From Bradyrhizobium icense (GTDB lineage: Bacteria; Pseudomonadota; Alphaproteobacteria; Rhizobiales; Xanthobacteraceae), in NCBI RefSeq assembly GCF_001693385.1, contig NZ_CP016428.1, positions 5,332,001-5,396,000 on the forward strand: a DNA stretch of 64,000 nucleotides, read 5' to 3'. Positions 1 through 9,622 of this stretch are shown here, in pieces. The position numbers and the translations under genes were made by a program. The notes below the pieces were generated by a model. That model ran no database searches. It was not told the DNA's origin and saw only the letters and a program-made list of their open reading frames with translations. Position 1 is the stretch's first letter. The number at the start of each line of letters is the position of its first letter.

Positions 1-475
1 GGAATCCGTATTGGGCGTTTTCCTTATCAACAAGTGAAAAGCGTTTGCGGGTTTTTTCCTTTAGCCAGATCACCGCTGAGTCATAGGCACCATCAGCCTT
101 CGCTGGGTTTGCCTTTTCCTCGTCAGGCATAGGTGGCAGCCAATGAGGGACGTTCTGCCTCAGAAAGTCATGGTATCGCGCCAATGTTAACGGATTCAAA
201 GGACCGGCATGGCGAAGCTTCAGGGTCGTCGGCCATCCACCCCACTGCTTGAGTAAGCTCCCTTCGATGTTCTTGCCGCGGGTGCGCGCCCAGGACCCAA
301 GTGCGTAAAGTAACCCGCAAGACACCGCAATCGTGAGGAGGGTTGTTCCAACATTGGAAAGAAGGAGCTGCGGGAACCAAGCTAATACAGTCAACAATGG
401 CGGAAAGACCGTCAGCAGGCCGGGAAATAACCTGGCCTGCCGCGCATAACTGTCGAAAAGATCTGTGAGCGCCAC
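1..475 (-). CDS. Membrane protein of unknown function, cut by the window edge
   Basis: This open frame runs on the minus strand from a GTG at 475 (or TTG at 478) to the first base without a stop, so its C-terminus is missing. The reading begins VALTDLFDSYARQARLFPG and has two hydrophobic stretches at about residues 15-35 and 40-58, followed by a soluble part containing LLKQWGGWPTTLKLRH. The start lies just downstream of the stop of the metallo-beta-lactamase gene, so the two are very likely co-transcribed and translationally coupled. I do not recognise the family. A membrane partner for the upstream hydrolase is the simplest reading, and that is inference. Confidence 0.5.
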   Translation of the reverse strand, partial: MALTDLFDSYARQARLFPGLLTVFPPLLTVLAWFPQLLLSNVGTTLLTIAVSCGLLYALGSWARTRGKNIEGSLLKQWGGWPTTLKLRHAGPLNPLTLARYHDFLRQNVPHWLPPMPDEEKANPAKADGAYDSAVIWLKEKTRKRFSLVDKENAQYGF

Positions 476-480
476 CAATC

Positions 481-1551
481 TCAATCTTCCTGTTCGTCTG
501 GATATGGCAGGCACTCGGCGGGGCTGTAGTCATCCCGGTCTGGCGCGTTCATCGAGGTTCGCTTGTTCGACCCTTCGGTTGAGATGACGTGCGCTCCACG
601 ATGATGCATAGCTCGGACAACGGATTTGCGGGGATGATCCTCGTCGGCTTTGGCCGAGCTAATGATGGCGCTGAAGGTTGTCTTGCCGTCCTGCACCTCT
701 TTCCTTCTACCTACGATCTTGTTGAGCAGTTCGGTCGTAACATTGTGGCGACCGCCATGGTGCGGAACTTGAAACCGATCGATGCCGGGCAACACCAATC
801 CTGCAAAAGGCGCGTAATCGATGACTTCCTGAAGACCGCTGCGTCCGGTATCGCCGGTCAGCAAAATTTTGCGTTCATTTAGGTAGGCATATTGGACAAC
901 GCTCATCTCGTTTTCGTTGCTTGTTTCACCTGCCGGAAAATATTCGTCACCCCAAGCCGCCTTAGCAAGCACAGCGGCCTCTTTCATTACACGTACAACA
1001 GCGTCGCGCGCGGTTTCGAGCAGGCCTTTTTCCTCCGGCGTCTTCTCTGAGGAAACAACCAGGTCTAGAAAGCGCGAGCGTGTCGGGGCCATTACCCGAA
1101 AAGCGCCAATGGTAGCTCCCTGAAAGGGCTCGTAGATTTGAACCTTCCTGCGAATAGCAATTTCTTCGAGTGCCGCTAGATTAGAGTACGCTTCCTTTAG
1201 GGCTTTCTCCAATCCATCGGCTGTTGTGAAGCGCTTGAACCGGGGGAGAAGTTCTTTTGAATAGATCCAAGGTCGCAACATCCAAAGCGCGCCGACCTCG
1301 AAATCTTCCAAAACCTGTTGCAAACCTCCGGCGTGATCGCCGTCGTTGTGTGTTGCGACAACATGGTCGATTCGCTTCGGATAGCCATAGTACTTGTTTA
1401 TGAAGTTGACGACCTTCTCTCCGGTTGATTGATAGCCGCCATCAACGACATGAATGAACTTCTGACCGTTCAACTCATAGCGGACGCAAATTGCGTCGCC
1501 GCTGCTTTTCGTTTCAACATCCAAAAAATCGATTTCGAAAAAATCGGCCAA
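481..1551 (-). CDS. Metallo-beta-lactamase-fold hydrolase, ComEC/Rec2-like
   Basis: The protein starts at a TTG (1551) with a GGGAG Shine-Dalgarno a few bases upstream, giving about 356 residues beginning ADFFEIDFLDVETKSSGDAI after the start. The open frame extends further upstream to 1773, but that part is arginine-rich junk. The signature ATHNDGDHAGG at about residue 60 matches the HxxxDH zinc motif of the metallo-beta-lactamase fold. A later LTGD and a VPHHGG motif fit the remaining ligands. Proteins of this type resemble the soluble hydrolase domain of ComEC/Rec2 and often stand alone in accessory regions, some beside defence genes. It is followed without a gap by a membrane protein gene. 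Substrate unknown. Confidence 0.75.
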   Translation of the reverse strand: MADFFEIDFLDVETKSSGDAICVRYELNGQKFIHVVDGGYQSTGEKVVNFINKYYGYPKRIDHVVATHNDGDHAGGLQQVLEDFEVGALWMLRPWIYSKELLPRFKRFTTADGLEKALKEAYSNLAALEEIAIRRKVQIYEPFQGATIGAFRVMAPTRSRFLDLVVSSEKTPEEKGLLETARDAVVRVMKEAAVLAKAAWGDEYFPAGETSNENEMSVVQYAYLNERKILLTGDTGRSGLQEVIDYAPFAGLVLPGIDRFQVPHHGGRHNVTTELLNKIVGRRKEVQDGKTTFSAIISSAKADEDHPRKSVVRAMHHRGAHVISTEGSNKRTSMNAPDRDDYSPAECLPYPDEQED

Positions 1552-1819
1552 TGTTCTCGCTCCCGCGTCTGGCTTGAGTGAGTGTCGCCAATGCCGGCGC
1601 CGGCACTGGTCTCGATTGCCACGCCGTTGCCGGCCGCCACTCGCGGACGGCTTCAGGCGGTTAAGGCACACGATATTCGTGGGTCTTGATTTCTTGGGAA
1701 CACCAAGCTTCGTTAGCAATCTCCTTACTCGCACGAGCTCTTCTGATCGGGATAGCAGTTTGTTTTCCTGCAAGCTCGCAAAGCAGGCGCCAAATGGCGC
1801 AGAATTTCAGCGTTTTTGC

Positions 1820-2035
1820 CGCCATTACGCAGGATTCGAAACAGATGGACGCCGCTTCCGCATCCTAGCAGTGGTCGATGATTGCACGCGCGAGTGCTGG
1901 CGCCGGTGGCCGACACCTTGCTTTCCGAAGTGGCGCGAGAACTGGAGCGGCTGGTGATTGAGCGCGGCAAGCCGAAGATGGCGGTCAGCGACAACGGCAG
2001 CGAACTCACCAGCAACGCCATCCTGACCCGGCCTG
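1820..2035 (+). pseudogene. IS3-family transposase (orfB) fragment
   Basis: Two frames together spell part of the rve integrase core: TDGRRFRILAVVDDCTRE at about 1835-1890, then ERGKPKMAVSDNGSELTSN at about 1960-2025. A frameshift separates them and both ends are missing. The remnant lies just upstream of the metallo-beta-lactamase gene and probably marks the boundary of that segment. Confidence 0.75.
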
Positions 2036-2439
2036 GGGACATCAAGGGCATCAGCAGGAAGCGGGATGGCCCTCGTTCAATTTACCAAGCCACGGAGAGG
2101 TCAGTCTTACGAAAGAGTTGAAAGACGTGAAGCGCTCAGAAAAAGCCATCACCGAGCACACCAAACACAAGTTGACTGCAGCGCTGCTGCGGTCTCAGCT
2201 GGCGCTTGGAGCGCGAAGCGCGTCATGTCAAGGTGATGTTGCTGATTGGCCGGCCGGCTCCTGCTCATAGAACGATCACCGAAAGGACGACGGCACGACG
2301 ATCCAGAAGGTTTGCAAGTTGCAAGGCTGCGAACAATGGCGACCGCGTCTTCACGCATATCAAGATGGCGACGAACCCTCCTGGCATCGTTCGTGATCAG
2401 GACGTACGACGATCGAGGAGCCGGATAGCGCGAGAATCA
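2036..2439. other. No recognisable gene
   Basis: Both strands show only short frames with arginine-rich translations typical of noncoding GC-rich DNA. I see no motif or IS end here. Confidence 0.5.
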
Positions 2440-3010
2440 TCATATCCGTATCCACGGAGCGGACCTGGGGCCCCGGAGTGCGATCCAATCAGGATCCGAC
2501 CACAAGCGCTCCACCTCAAAGCTGAACAAAGGGATCAGATAGTCCCGGAGGATGATCGCGACGTGAGGTTCGTTGGCCTCATCCTCGGTCAAGTCCTTAC
2601 TCTCCTCGCTGTCCGCATAATGAGCGGTCGGCTGGATCAGATGTCTCGTTTCGAAGGCGAACCTCACATCATCGAAAAGGAATAGGGCGCCGGGCTTCGA
2701 GAGCCGTACTGCTGCGATGGCGGCCGCCAGATCTACATAGATTGAATGGTTACCATCGAGATAGATGATATCGAATGTCTCCCGATTCCTGGCCAACTTG
2801 ATCAGATTGAACAGGCATGTTCCTACGTGATTTCCCAGGAACCTGATGTGTCGATCGGTGATGCCGGCCGCGGCCAAGTCGACCCGGCGTGCGGCGCAAT
2901 ATGTTCGAAGTCCAAGCCCACATAGTGGATGCCGAGGTCGTCGATTGTCCCGAACCGCTCCGTCGCCCTGCGACATATTGAAGTCAGCCGGATCCTTTCG
3001 ATCACGCCTC
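2440..3010 (-). pseudogene. SAM-dependent methyltransferase, frameshifted
   Basis: The C-terminal frame reads FDIIYLDGNHSIYVDLAAAI and then SKPGALFLFDDV, the acidic post-IV strand and following loop of class I methyltransferases of the Methyltransf_24 kind. The expected upstream strand, IDDLGIHYVGLDFEHIA, is in another frame (2900-3005), so a frameshift lies at about 2886-2900. The 5' end could not be placed. The gene lies downstream of the HAD-UbiA gene in the same direction, with about 150 bases between, and may once have been the last gene of that operon. Substrate unknown; a sugar or lipid O-methylation would fit the context but is a guess. Confidence 0.65.
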
Positions 3011-3161
3011 ACAGTTCGAGCCGATGCGTCCACGTCACGCCGACGCGCACGCGACACCCGCCCAGTTCGGCCTCTATTACTCCTGCCCTTGCGCGCTGTC
3101 GCTAGGCGTTACGGAGCCGACCGCATCAATGCAGCGCCGCCCCTAGAAAATCCAGAATGCG

Positions 3162-4607
3162 TCAAATGGCGATGATTACTACGGCAGCGATCGAGGCGAT
3201 GGCAATTGCGCTGATACGGTCCCTCAGCGCAAAAACAATAGGGTCATCGTCCATCAGACGCCGGTGCGCCATCATGAGCGCCCTGCCTATCCAATAGAGA
3301 AGAATTGGACAGATGAGCCATAGTGCCCTCGGATGTCGATAGAGTTTCTGCACATCGGGCGATGTAACGTAGAGTGCAAAGATCGTGATGGCGTTCAAGC
3401 CAGCCGCAGCAGCTAGAGCGGCAACGACACCAAGGTCGCCGATCCTGTAGTCACGGTCTGAACGATCCGGGAGGCCGCAGTCGAGCCGCGTCGCCAGTTC
3501 GACGTAGCGTTTGATTAGCGCAAGTGATGTGAAGATGAACATAGAGAAGATGAAAAGCCACTGCGAAATTTGAATTTCACTTGCCACACCACCTGCAACA
3601 ATGCGTGTCGTGTAGAGCATTGCCAGCACAACGACGTCCACAAGCATCTTGCGCTTCAAATAGAAAGAATAGGCACTCGTTAGCACAAAGTAGCCAACCA
3701 ATACGCCGATAAACTCAAGGGAGATTTTGGTTGCTAGCATCAGAGAAAATAGGAGAAGCGCCGGAACCATAAGCAAGCCGGTCCGAAGTTGGATAAGGCC
3801 ACTCGCAAAGGGTCGAGCACGCTTGCTAGCGTGCGCGCGATCAGATTTAAGATCTAGTAGATCGTTGAGGACGTAGACGGCTGACGCACAAGCGCAAAAT
3901 GCTAGAAACGCGATCACATCTGTGATGATGTTAGCCAACGTAAATTGATGCGAGGTCGCCAATGGCACAAAGACAAGGAGATTCTTGACATACTGATGGA
4001 CCCGAAGGGCCTTGGACCACGGCCGCCTGCCCGCATTTCCGTGATCTAATGCGATGTAGTTATCCTTGAGCGCGACGAGCCGACGCTTTACCGAGTTGGA
4101 AAGGTCGACGCCGTAAGCTTTATCGGCAATCTCCCACACCGGAAAATCTGAGGGACCGTTGCCAATGTAATCAAATCCGTTCTTACCGAAAGCAGCTGCA
4201 AGTATCTCGGCCTTCAAAGACCCCGACAAATTGGTTTTTTCGTCAGAAGCAAACCAACCATCGAAGATGCCCAAGTGATCTGCGATGGCCCTCGCGTGTT
4301 TCGCGTTGGCTGCGGTAGCCAGGTAAACTTTCCTGCCCCGCGCTTTGGCCGACTGGATTAGATCCATAACGCAGGTGTTGTACGGGAGAGTCGCATAATC
4401 CAGTTCGGAGGTTTGGGCAAGATGATGCTTTACGGCCGCTTTGCCATTGGTGAGAGCCCGGACCGCTGCAAAATTCGCGTGGAAGCCAATAGGCAAGACG
4501 TTAAAAAAAGACTCATATAGCATATCCGTTAGCAGCAAAGATCCGTCAAGATCTACTACCAACGGTTTATCGCGGAGAAACTCTGTATCAGCGGCTTTAG
4601 CTACCAT
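3162..4607 (-). CDS. HAD-UbiA fusion: polyprenyl-phosphate phosphoribosyltransferase-like
   Basis: I chose the ATG at 4607, giving 481 residues and an 11-base overlap with the thioredoxin-like gene; the longer frame to 4694 adds only shadow sequence. Residues 15-200 carry a HAD-type hydrolase domain (VVDLDGSLLLTD with the DxDxS nucleophile region, later GNGPSDFP as the metal-binding loop). The rest is a UbiA-type polytopic prenyltransferase with the motif NDLLDLKSDRAHASKRARP near residue 250 and about eight membrane spans. In mycobacteria a UbiA enzyme of this motif type (Rv3806c) transfers phosphoribose from PRPP to decaprenyl phosphate, and the related NoeC acts in arabinosylation of Azorhizobium Nod factors. 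The HAD domain could remove the 5-phosphate afterwards (inference). Probably co-transcribed from the sigma-54-type promoter at 5240. Confidence 0.85.
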   Translation of the reverse strand: MVAKAADTEFLRDKPLVVDLDGSLLLTDMLYESFFNVLPIGFHANFAAVRALTNGKAAVKHHLAQTSELDYATLPYNTCVMDLIQSAKARGRKVYLATAANAKHARAIADHLGIFDGWFASDEKTNLSGSLKAEILAAAFGKNGFDYIGNGPSDFPVWEIADKAYGVDLSNSVKRRLVALKDNYIALDHGNAGRRPWSKALRVHQYVKNLLVFVPLATSHQFTLANIITDVIAFLAFCACASAVYVLNDLLDLKSDRAHASKRARPFASGLIQLRTGLLMVPALLLFSLMLATKISLEFIGVLVGYFVLTSAYSFYLKRKMLVDVVVLAMLYTTRIVAGGVASEIQISQWLFIFSMFIFTSLALIKRYVELATRLDCGLPDRSDRDYRIGDLGVVAALAAAAGLNAITIFALYVTSPDVQKLYRHPRALWLICPILLYWIGRALMMAHRRLMDDDPIVFALRDRISAIAIASIAAVVIIAI

Positions 4608-5073
4608 CGCTGGCGCGCCAGATGCCGTCGAGAACTTTCGGCAAAACGTCATCCAGTTGCATCGCATGACCCATAAAGGCGATGTAGCCGTCACGGTGGA
4701 CCACGAACGAGGTGGGACTCTCGCAAGGAAAGCTGGGGTCCACCCAAAGTTTGTTCATTTCCTGCGTGTAGTCGAACGCGATCCGATAGTTCAGATTAGG
4801 AAGATTTTTCGTCAACCACGTGGTCAGCTTGGTTCGGGCATCGTCCGCCGTTCGAGCGCGTTCATGAGCTGCGACTCCGACAACCTGAAGTCCGCCGTCT
4901 TTGTATTTCTCTTGCCGTAGTACCAGATGGGACATCGCCGCCATACATGGCATCCACCAAGCTGCCCAAAATTCGACGGCGTACACGCTCCCGGGCTCGA
5001 AGCTCGTGAGGGGCGGGCTGCGCAGCCAGCTGTACGCGTTGATCGGAGGAGAAAGTGACTCCGTACGCACCAT
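4597..5073 (-). CDS. Thioredoxin-like (TlpA/ResA-type) protein lacking the first active-site cysteine
   Basis: The ATG at 5073 has GGAG seven bases upstream; an upstream TTG at 5085 is also possible. The 158-residue product contains YAVEFWAAWWMPCMAAM, which aligns with the WATWCGPC active site of thioredoxin-fold proteins, but the first cysteine is tryptophan, so only the second remains. A later SFPCESPTSFVVHRDGYI matches the cis-proline region and the following strand. No clear signal peptide is visible. One-cysteine versions usually act through mixed disulfides or as peroxiredoxin-like proteins rather than as dithiol oxidoreductases. It is the first gene behind the sigma-54-type promoter at 5240 and overlaps the HAD-UbiA gene, so the two are coupled. 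Confidence 0.75.
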   Translation of the reverse strand: MVRTESLSPPINAYSWLRSPPLTSFEPGSVYAVEFWAAWWMPCMAAMSHLVLRQEKYKDGGLQVVGVAAHERARTADDARTKLTTWLTKNLPNLNYRIAFDYTQEMNKLWVDPSFPCESPTSFVVHRDGYIAFMGHAMQLDDVLPKVLDGIWRASDGS

Positions 5074-5224
5074 TTTGCTCTCCAAAGCTATTGCCGAACT
5101 CTGAACGACTTCGTGCGCGAACTCGTTTCTTTCTTAGGGTGCTCCGCTTTCAAGGGGAGGAGAGCATCACTCGTTTTGCGCGTCTGTGCGCACTCACCCC
5201 TCGCTCAATGTTGCTGCATCTCAT

Positions 5225-5240
5225 AGCAACGTCCATGCCA
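5225..5240 (-). promoter_or_regulatory. Sigma-54 (-24/-12) promoter P1
   Basis: Read on the minus strand the site is TGGCAT-GGACG-TTGCT, with GG and GC exactly ten bases apart. It differs from TGGCAC-N5-TTGC at one position. It lies about 150 bases upstream of the thioredoxin-like start and has a NifA-type box 106 bases further upstream. Confidence 0.75.
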
Positions 5241-5336
5241 GGGTCGTCGCGTGCGTTAAGCTTCTGATTCGCCTTGAAAGAGTTTGTACGCCGCAGACAG
5301 CGGCCCGTGCTTTTAACCGGACAGCCATTGTCCTGT

Positions 5337-5352
5337 TGTCAGAAACCGGACA
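5337..5352. promoter_or_regulatory. NifA-type upstream activator sequence of P1
   Basis: TGTCAGAAACCGGACA fits TGT-N10-ACA exactly. Its centre is about 106 bases upstream of the -24 element, within the usual 80-150 base range. The box alone is expected by chance many times in 64 kb; its placement gives it weight. Confidence 0.7.
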
Positions 5353-5394
5353 AGGATCAGCCGGCGATTTCCGCTGCTACTCTCTGTGAGAGAT

Positions 5395-5515
5395 TGGCTA
5401 CGCGCCTAATGAGCGATAGGTCACTCACCAGTTTCTTCAGCTTGCTGTTTCTCCTCCTCGAGCTGCTTCAATCACGGCATCTCCGTCGGCAGCAATCCGC
5501 CGTAATTCGTCCTTG
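5395..5515 (-). pseudogene. IS3-family orfA fragment
   Basis: On the minus strand two frames read LLPTEMP, LKQLEEEKQQ and then KLKKLVSDLSL, the leucine-zipper region of IS407-type orfA proteins. Both ends are missing. Confidence 0.6.
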
Positions 5516-5774
5516 AGTTGAAAACGTGGCCTGACTGGTTCCGGCCTTTCCAGCAGATGTCGGCAACCGGATTCCGTCATGGCTCTACTCGAAATAGAGG
5601 CCCTTTTGCGTCCGAGAATTTGAGACCTTAAAGGTCTCCCGGTCCTCCCAGCCGAGAGAATCCGACAGCGGAACTCTAGCCCAAAATGGTAAGATTGGCG
5701 GTCTCAGATCACCGAGTGGGCTGCCTCCCATGAATGCCCTCGACTCGGCTTAGAGTTTTCCGCGTGATTTCCTA

Positions 5775-6230
5775 ACTGGGAACGGGAGCGGGGCGTTCGT
5801 CCTCAAGCAGGGTGAGGACGGCACGCCGGTGGCCGAGATTTGTCGCAAGGCGGGCATCAGCCAAGCCGTATTTCAATAGGAAGAAGAAATACGCCGGGCT
5901 GATGCCTTCGGAGATGAAGCGGCTGAAACAGCTTGAGGAGGAGAACACGCGCCTGAAGAAGATCGAGGCCGATCTGCCGCTGGACCGCGAGATGCTGCAG
6001 GACGTCATCAAACGAAGCTTTAAGGCCGGCCCCGAAGCGGGGGCTGGTCGACGGGATCTGTCGCGATTGGTGGTTTCGATCCGTCCCGCTTGTGGAGCAC
6101 TTAGGTTCGATTGTTCCACCTACCACGACAAGCTCCGTCGCCCCGAGCAGGCGGCATCGAGAAGCGGATCCGCGAGATCTGCGACACGCAGGAGCGCTAC
6201 GGATACCAGAGTGATGGTTTCCTGCACACG
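5775..6230 (+). pseudogene. IS3-family (IS407-type) orfA/orfB remnant
   Basis: The frames read LKQGEDGTPVAEICRKAGIS (helix-turn-helix of orfA), then MKRLKQLEEENTRLKKIEAD and LDREMLQDVIK, followed by the start of orfB with IREICDTQERYGYQ. A stop after AVFQ and at least two frameshifts break it, and most of the catalytic core is absent. Confidence 0.75.
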
Positions 6231-6469
6231 CCGATCAGGATCCTTCTCAAGGCGAGCGCCGATCTTCACAAAGCCGACGGGCACTGCGACGATGAGTTCG
6301 CCGCACTTGGCCTTCTCATGCCGGGCCGAGAGCGAACGCTAGCGTAAAAGATCGAGCTCGTACTCGTTGAGACTGCGCTTCAATCCCAGCAGCTATCGGT
6401 CCGTCCCGTCGCGGTGCATAGACCGTCTCCTAGTCGATCAGCGACGCGGCGCGCATCTCGATGAGCTGC

Positions 6470-6965
6470 TGCCAGCCGCGGCTGTTGCGGCAAAGTGCGA
6501 CACTTGCCGCGCCGCACCTGAACCCATCGGCGTCAAGCGTCATCACCTTGGCTTTGCGATTCTGCCGATAGTCCTTCCAGGAAAAGCTCAGGCGACGCGA
6601 TGCGTATAGGGCCGAGATAAGCCAGCACCTTGTTCGGGCCGCCGAATGGCGGCTTGCCGAAGACGACCCAGTCGGTCCGTCGCAGCCGGTCGAGGCGATG
6701 GGTGAACGCGGCGGGATCGGCGAGATGGGCGAGATCGCCAAAAAAGCCTAACTGGCCAGCCGTGAAGGCAGCTTGCAGCTCTTGCAGAAACAGGCGGCGG
6801 AACAGCCGAGAGAGGACGCGCACCGGCAGGAAGAAGCCGGGCCGGCAAGCGACCCAGCGTGTGCCGTCGGGCGAAGGTTCCACCACCAGGCACGACACAG
6901 TGGACATGCGGATGATGTTGCAGGGTCGCGGAGAAGATCAACTGATTTCGCGGCAGGCCGCAAAA
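6470..6965 (-). pseudogene. IS91-family transposase fragment
   Basis: Minus-strand frames spell HHPHVHCVVPGG, then DGTRWVACRPGFFLPVRVLS, RRTDWVVFGKPPFGGPNKVL and FSWKDYRQNRKAKVMTLDAD. These are consecutive landmarks of IS91/IS801-type (HUH) transposases. At least two frameshifts are present and the N-terminal part is missing. It cuts off the end of the membrane-protein pseudogene to its right. Confidence 0.8.
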
Positions 6966-8065
6966 GCAGCGAAGGTCTTCGGAGGCGAGCAGTCCGGGTC
7001 GCGAACAGCCAGAGATAGACCGTGTAGATGCGGTCGTAGCGTATCCGGAACACAACGAACTTGCCGCCGACGGCCAGCACCATGGCGAGCATCGGAGCGG
7101 CAAACTCCCTGGGGATTTCCGCCGCTCGCGCAGGATGAAGCAGGCCCCAAGCAGAAGCAGCAGGGACACCGGCAGCCAGTTGTATTCGATCCGCGAGATG
7201 GCGAGAACGCGTGCGAATCCGATGACATAGGCAAACACGCTGAAATCCGTCCGGAAGTTCGTGAGGTTGGGCACCATCTCGATGGTTGAGAACCAGGAAT
7301 GTGGCCACCAGCCGATATGGCCGGCAGCATCGGCCAGCGGCACGGAAAGTCCGGCCGCCAGCACGACGGCCGTCAGCGCGGCCAGCCAGCGCCATCTGAA
7401 CAGCAGCTCGCGAGCAGGAGCGCCAACAGGAAGATGATCGTGTCCGGCCGCGTCAGGAAAACCGCGATCAGCACCGGCAGGCTCGCCCAACCCACTGGCT
7501 GCGGAACAGCATGATTCCCGCCCCACCGTCACCGCCGCGGCCAGCATGTCCGGCGTGCCGAGCCGCGGTAATGACGGAGCCGCTGAGGACCAGCAGAGGC
7601 ATCAGGAAGAGCGCGCCTTGCAGGAGAAGCCGCGCCACATCCAGAGCGCCAGACAACCGCCCAACAGCAGCACGGAAACGGCGTTGACGGCCTGGATTGC
7701 CCGACCGGTCTGAGGACAGCTATCGCCCTGAGCAGGGCGAGGTAGCCCGGTTTCATCCGGTACATCGGCAGCTGGGAGACGAAATCTTCAGCATTCGCGA
7801 ACTGTGCGCGGCGATAGCCGCCCGCCGTCAGATAGGTGAATTGCTTGTCGGTCATGTTTTGCCTGACGATCTCCAGGTCGCCGCATGTAATGAATCGCGC
7901 GTCTCATACTAGTCTTCGATCGTCAGCGCGATATGGCCGTCATGTCCCATTCGCGCTCCGGGACGAGCATCGCGATCGCGGCGACGGCTATGATGAACAG
8001 CACGAAAATGGCCGCGGAAAGCCTGTCGAGGGCAGCGGTCGTTACCCTCAAGGGAATGCGCCGCA
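6966..8065 (-). pseudogene. Polytopic membrane protein (GT-C-like glycosyltransferase?), frameshifted and truncated
   Basis: The gene follows the aminotransferase in the same operon. Its N-terminus reads MRRIPLRVTTAALDRLSAAI with a first membrane span near 7950-8050. After a frameshift it continues as MTDKQFTYLTAGGYRRAQFA and PMYRMKPGYLALLRAI. Further hydrophobic blocks follow, such as VGWASLPVLIAVFLTRPDTI and YNWLPVSLLLLLGACFILRE, in changing frames. The 3' end is replaced by the IS91 remnant. The lumenal loop with alternating hydrophobic helices resembles GT-C glycosyltransferases that use lipid-linked sugars, which fits the pathway. The assignment is inference because no catalytic motif could be placed. 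Confidence 0.6.
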
Positions 8066-8148
8066 TCGCTTCCCTGGAAGCGGCACGGCCCGGCGATCGC
8101 CGCCCGTTCCAGCGCTGGTTTCCGCCATGCCCCTGCCCCTTTGCCTTG

Positions 8149-9612
8149 TCAGCCGACCTGGCTCTTCACGAAATCCTTCACGATAGAGATGATGCCGCGT
8201 GCGAGAAGGCTATCGAGTGCATGGATGAAGGTGTCGACATGGTCGCGCGTGCAGATCAGCGGCGGCTCGAGCCGGATGACATTGCGGTTGTATTCGGTGA
8301 AGGCCACCAGTACATCGTAGTCGCGCAGGAGCAGCGCCCCCACGAAGCCGGACAGCGAGCCCTTCAGTTTATCGTCGAGCATGCCGACCACCGGCCGCAG
8401 CACCGCCGGCAATGTCTGGCTGAAGTCTTGGAACTCGATGCCGATCATCAGGCCCCTGCCCCGGACCTCCTTGATGATCTTCGGATATTTCGCCTGCAGC
8501 GCGCGCAGTCGGTCGAGCAGGTAGGCGCCGGTCTCGGCGGAATTCTCGATCAGGTTCTCGTCATAAAGAACGTTGATCGCCTCGACCGCGGTGATGCATG
8601 CTTCGCCGATGCCCCCGAAGGTGGCCTGGGCATGGATCATGGCCGTCTTCGGCGTGCCGTAGGCCTTCATGTAGACATCGCGCCTGGCGATCATCGCGGC
8701 CATGGCGCTCTTGCCGCCACCGAGCGACTTCGCCAGCGTCGTGATGTCCGGCACCACGCCGTAATTCTCGAAGGCATAGAACCGGCAGGCACGGCCGAAG
8801 CCGCTTTGTACCTCGTCGGCGACCCAGATCACGCCGTACTGGTCGCAGAGCTTACGCAGCTTCTGCCAGTATTCGGCGGGCGCCTGGATGATGCCTCCGC
8901 CGCCCTGGATCGTCTCGAGCACGATCGCGCCGATCTGCGGGTCGGAGTGGAAGGCGCTCTCCACCGCGCCGATATCACCGAACGGTACGCGCACCGTGTT
9001 GTCGTTGAGACAGAACTCGGCGCGATAGAGCTTGCCGTCAGTGACGGCGAGCGTTCCCTTGGTCTTCCCGTGGAAGGAGTTCTCGGCATAGACGGTCTTC
9101 GGCCGAGCCGGCCCCGTCGCGCGCTCGGCGAGCTTGAGCGCGGCTTCCATGGCCTCCGAGCCTGAGGAGCCGAAGAACACCATGTCGAGGTCGCCCGGCG
9201 AGCAGGCAGCGAGGTTGTGCGCAAGCGCCGCCGCATACTGCGACATAAAGGCGATCGCAATCTCGTGCCGCTTCTCGTCCTGGAATTTATTCCGCGCCGC
9301 GATGATGCGCGGATGGTTGTGGCCGAGCGCCAGAGAGCCGAACCCGCCGAAGAAATCGAGTATCTTCCGACCGTCCTGGTCGTAGTAATACATGCCCTCG
9401 GCGCGCTCGACCTTCACCTTGTGGAAGCCGAGCAGCTTCATGAAGTGCAGTTGGCCGGGATTGATGTGGGTCTTGAAGAGGTCCGTCATCATGGCGACGG
9501 ACAGCGCCTTGGCGTCCTCCACCGTCATCAGGTCCGGCCGCGCGATGGCGGCGGGCGCCAGTTCGGGCGCCTCGACCGCCGGGCACGCATCGTTCGTCGG
9601 AGACTTGGTCAT
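8149..9612 (-). CDS. Class III PLP-dependent aminotransferase
   Basis: The 487-residue protein has the full class III fold. GGFGSLALGHNHP lies near residue 90, the cofactor-phosphate segment GSSGSEAMEAALKLAERA near 150, and VIWVADEVQSGFGR near 265 holds the Asp that contacts the pyridine nitrogen. The Schiff-base lysine lies in TLAKSLGGGKSAM near 295. It is longer than acetylornithine aminotransferases (about 400), with an N-terminal extension. Its start is 11 bases after the stop of the extended SDR gene, so it belongs to the oxidase-flippase-SDR operon. The substrate is unknown: a keto or aldehyde sugar made by the neighbouring enzymes is plausible, and class III relatives such as HpnO act on sugar-derived aldehydes of hopanoids. 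Confidence 0.85.
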   Translation of the reverse strand: MTKSPTNDACPAVEAPELAPAAIARPDLMTVEDAKALSVAMMTDLFKTHINPGQLHFMKLLGFHKVKVERAEGMYYYDQDGRKILDFFGGFGSLALGHNHPRIIAARNKFQDEKRHEIAIAFMSQYAAALAHNLAACSPGDLDMVFFGSSGSEAMEAALKLAERATGPARPKTVYAENSFHGKTKGTLAVTDGKLYRAEFCLNDNTVRVPFGDIGAVESAFHSDPQIGAIVLETIQGGGGIIQAPAEYWQKLRKLCDQYGVIWVADEVQSGFGRACRFYAFENYGVVPDITTLAKSLGGGKSAMAAMIARRDVYMKAYGTPKTAMIHAQATFGGIGEACITAVEAINVLYDENLIENSAETGAYLLDRLRALQAKYPKIIKEVRGRGLMIGIEFQDFSQTLPAVLRPVVGMLDDKLKGSLSGFVGALLLRDYDVLVAFTEYNRNVIRLEPPLICTRDHVDTFIHALDSLLARGIISIVKDFVKSQVG

Positions 9613-9622
9613 CGGAAAACTC

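Noticed and set aside
7933..9165. Long plus-strand frame of 410 codons
   Set aside because: It is antisense to the aminotransferase gene; its translation lacks any motif while the minus strand gives a complete PLP enzyme.
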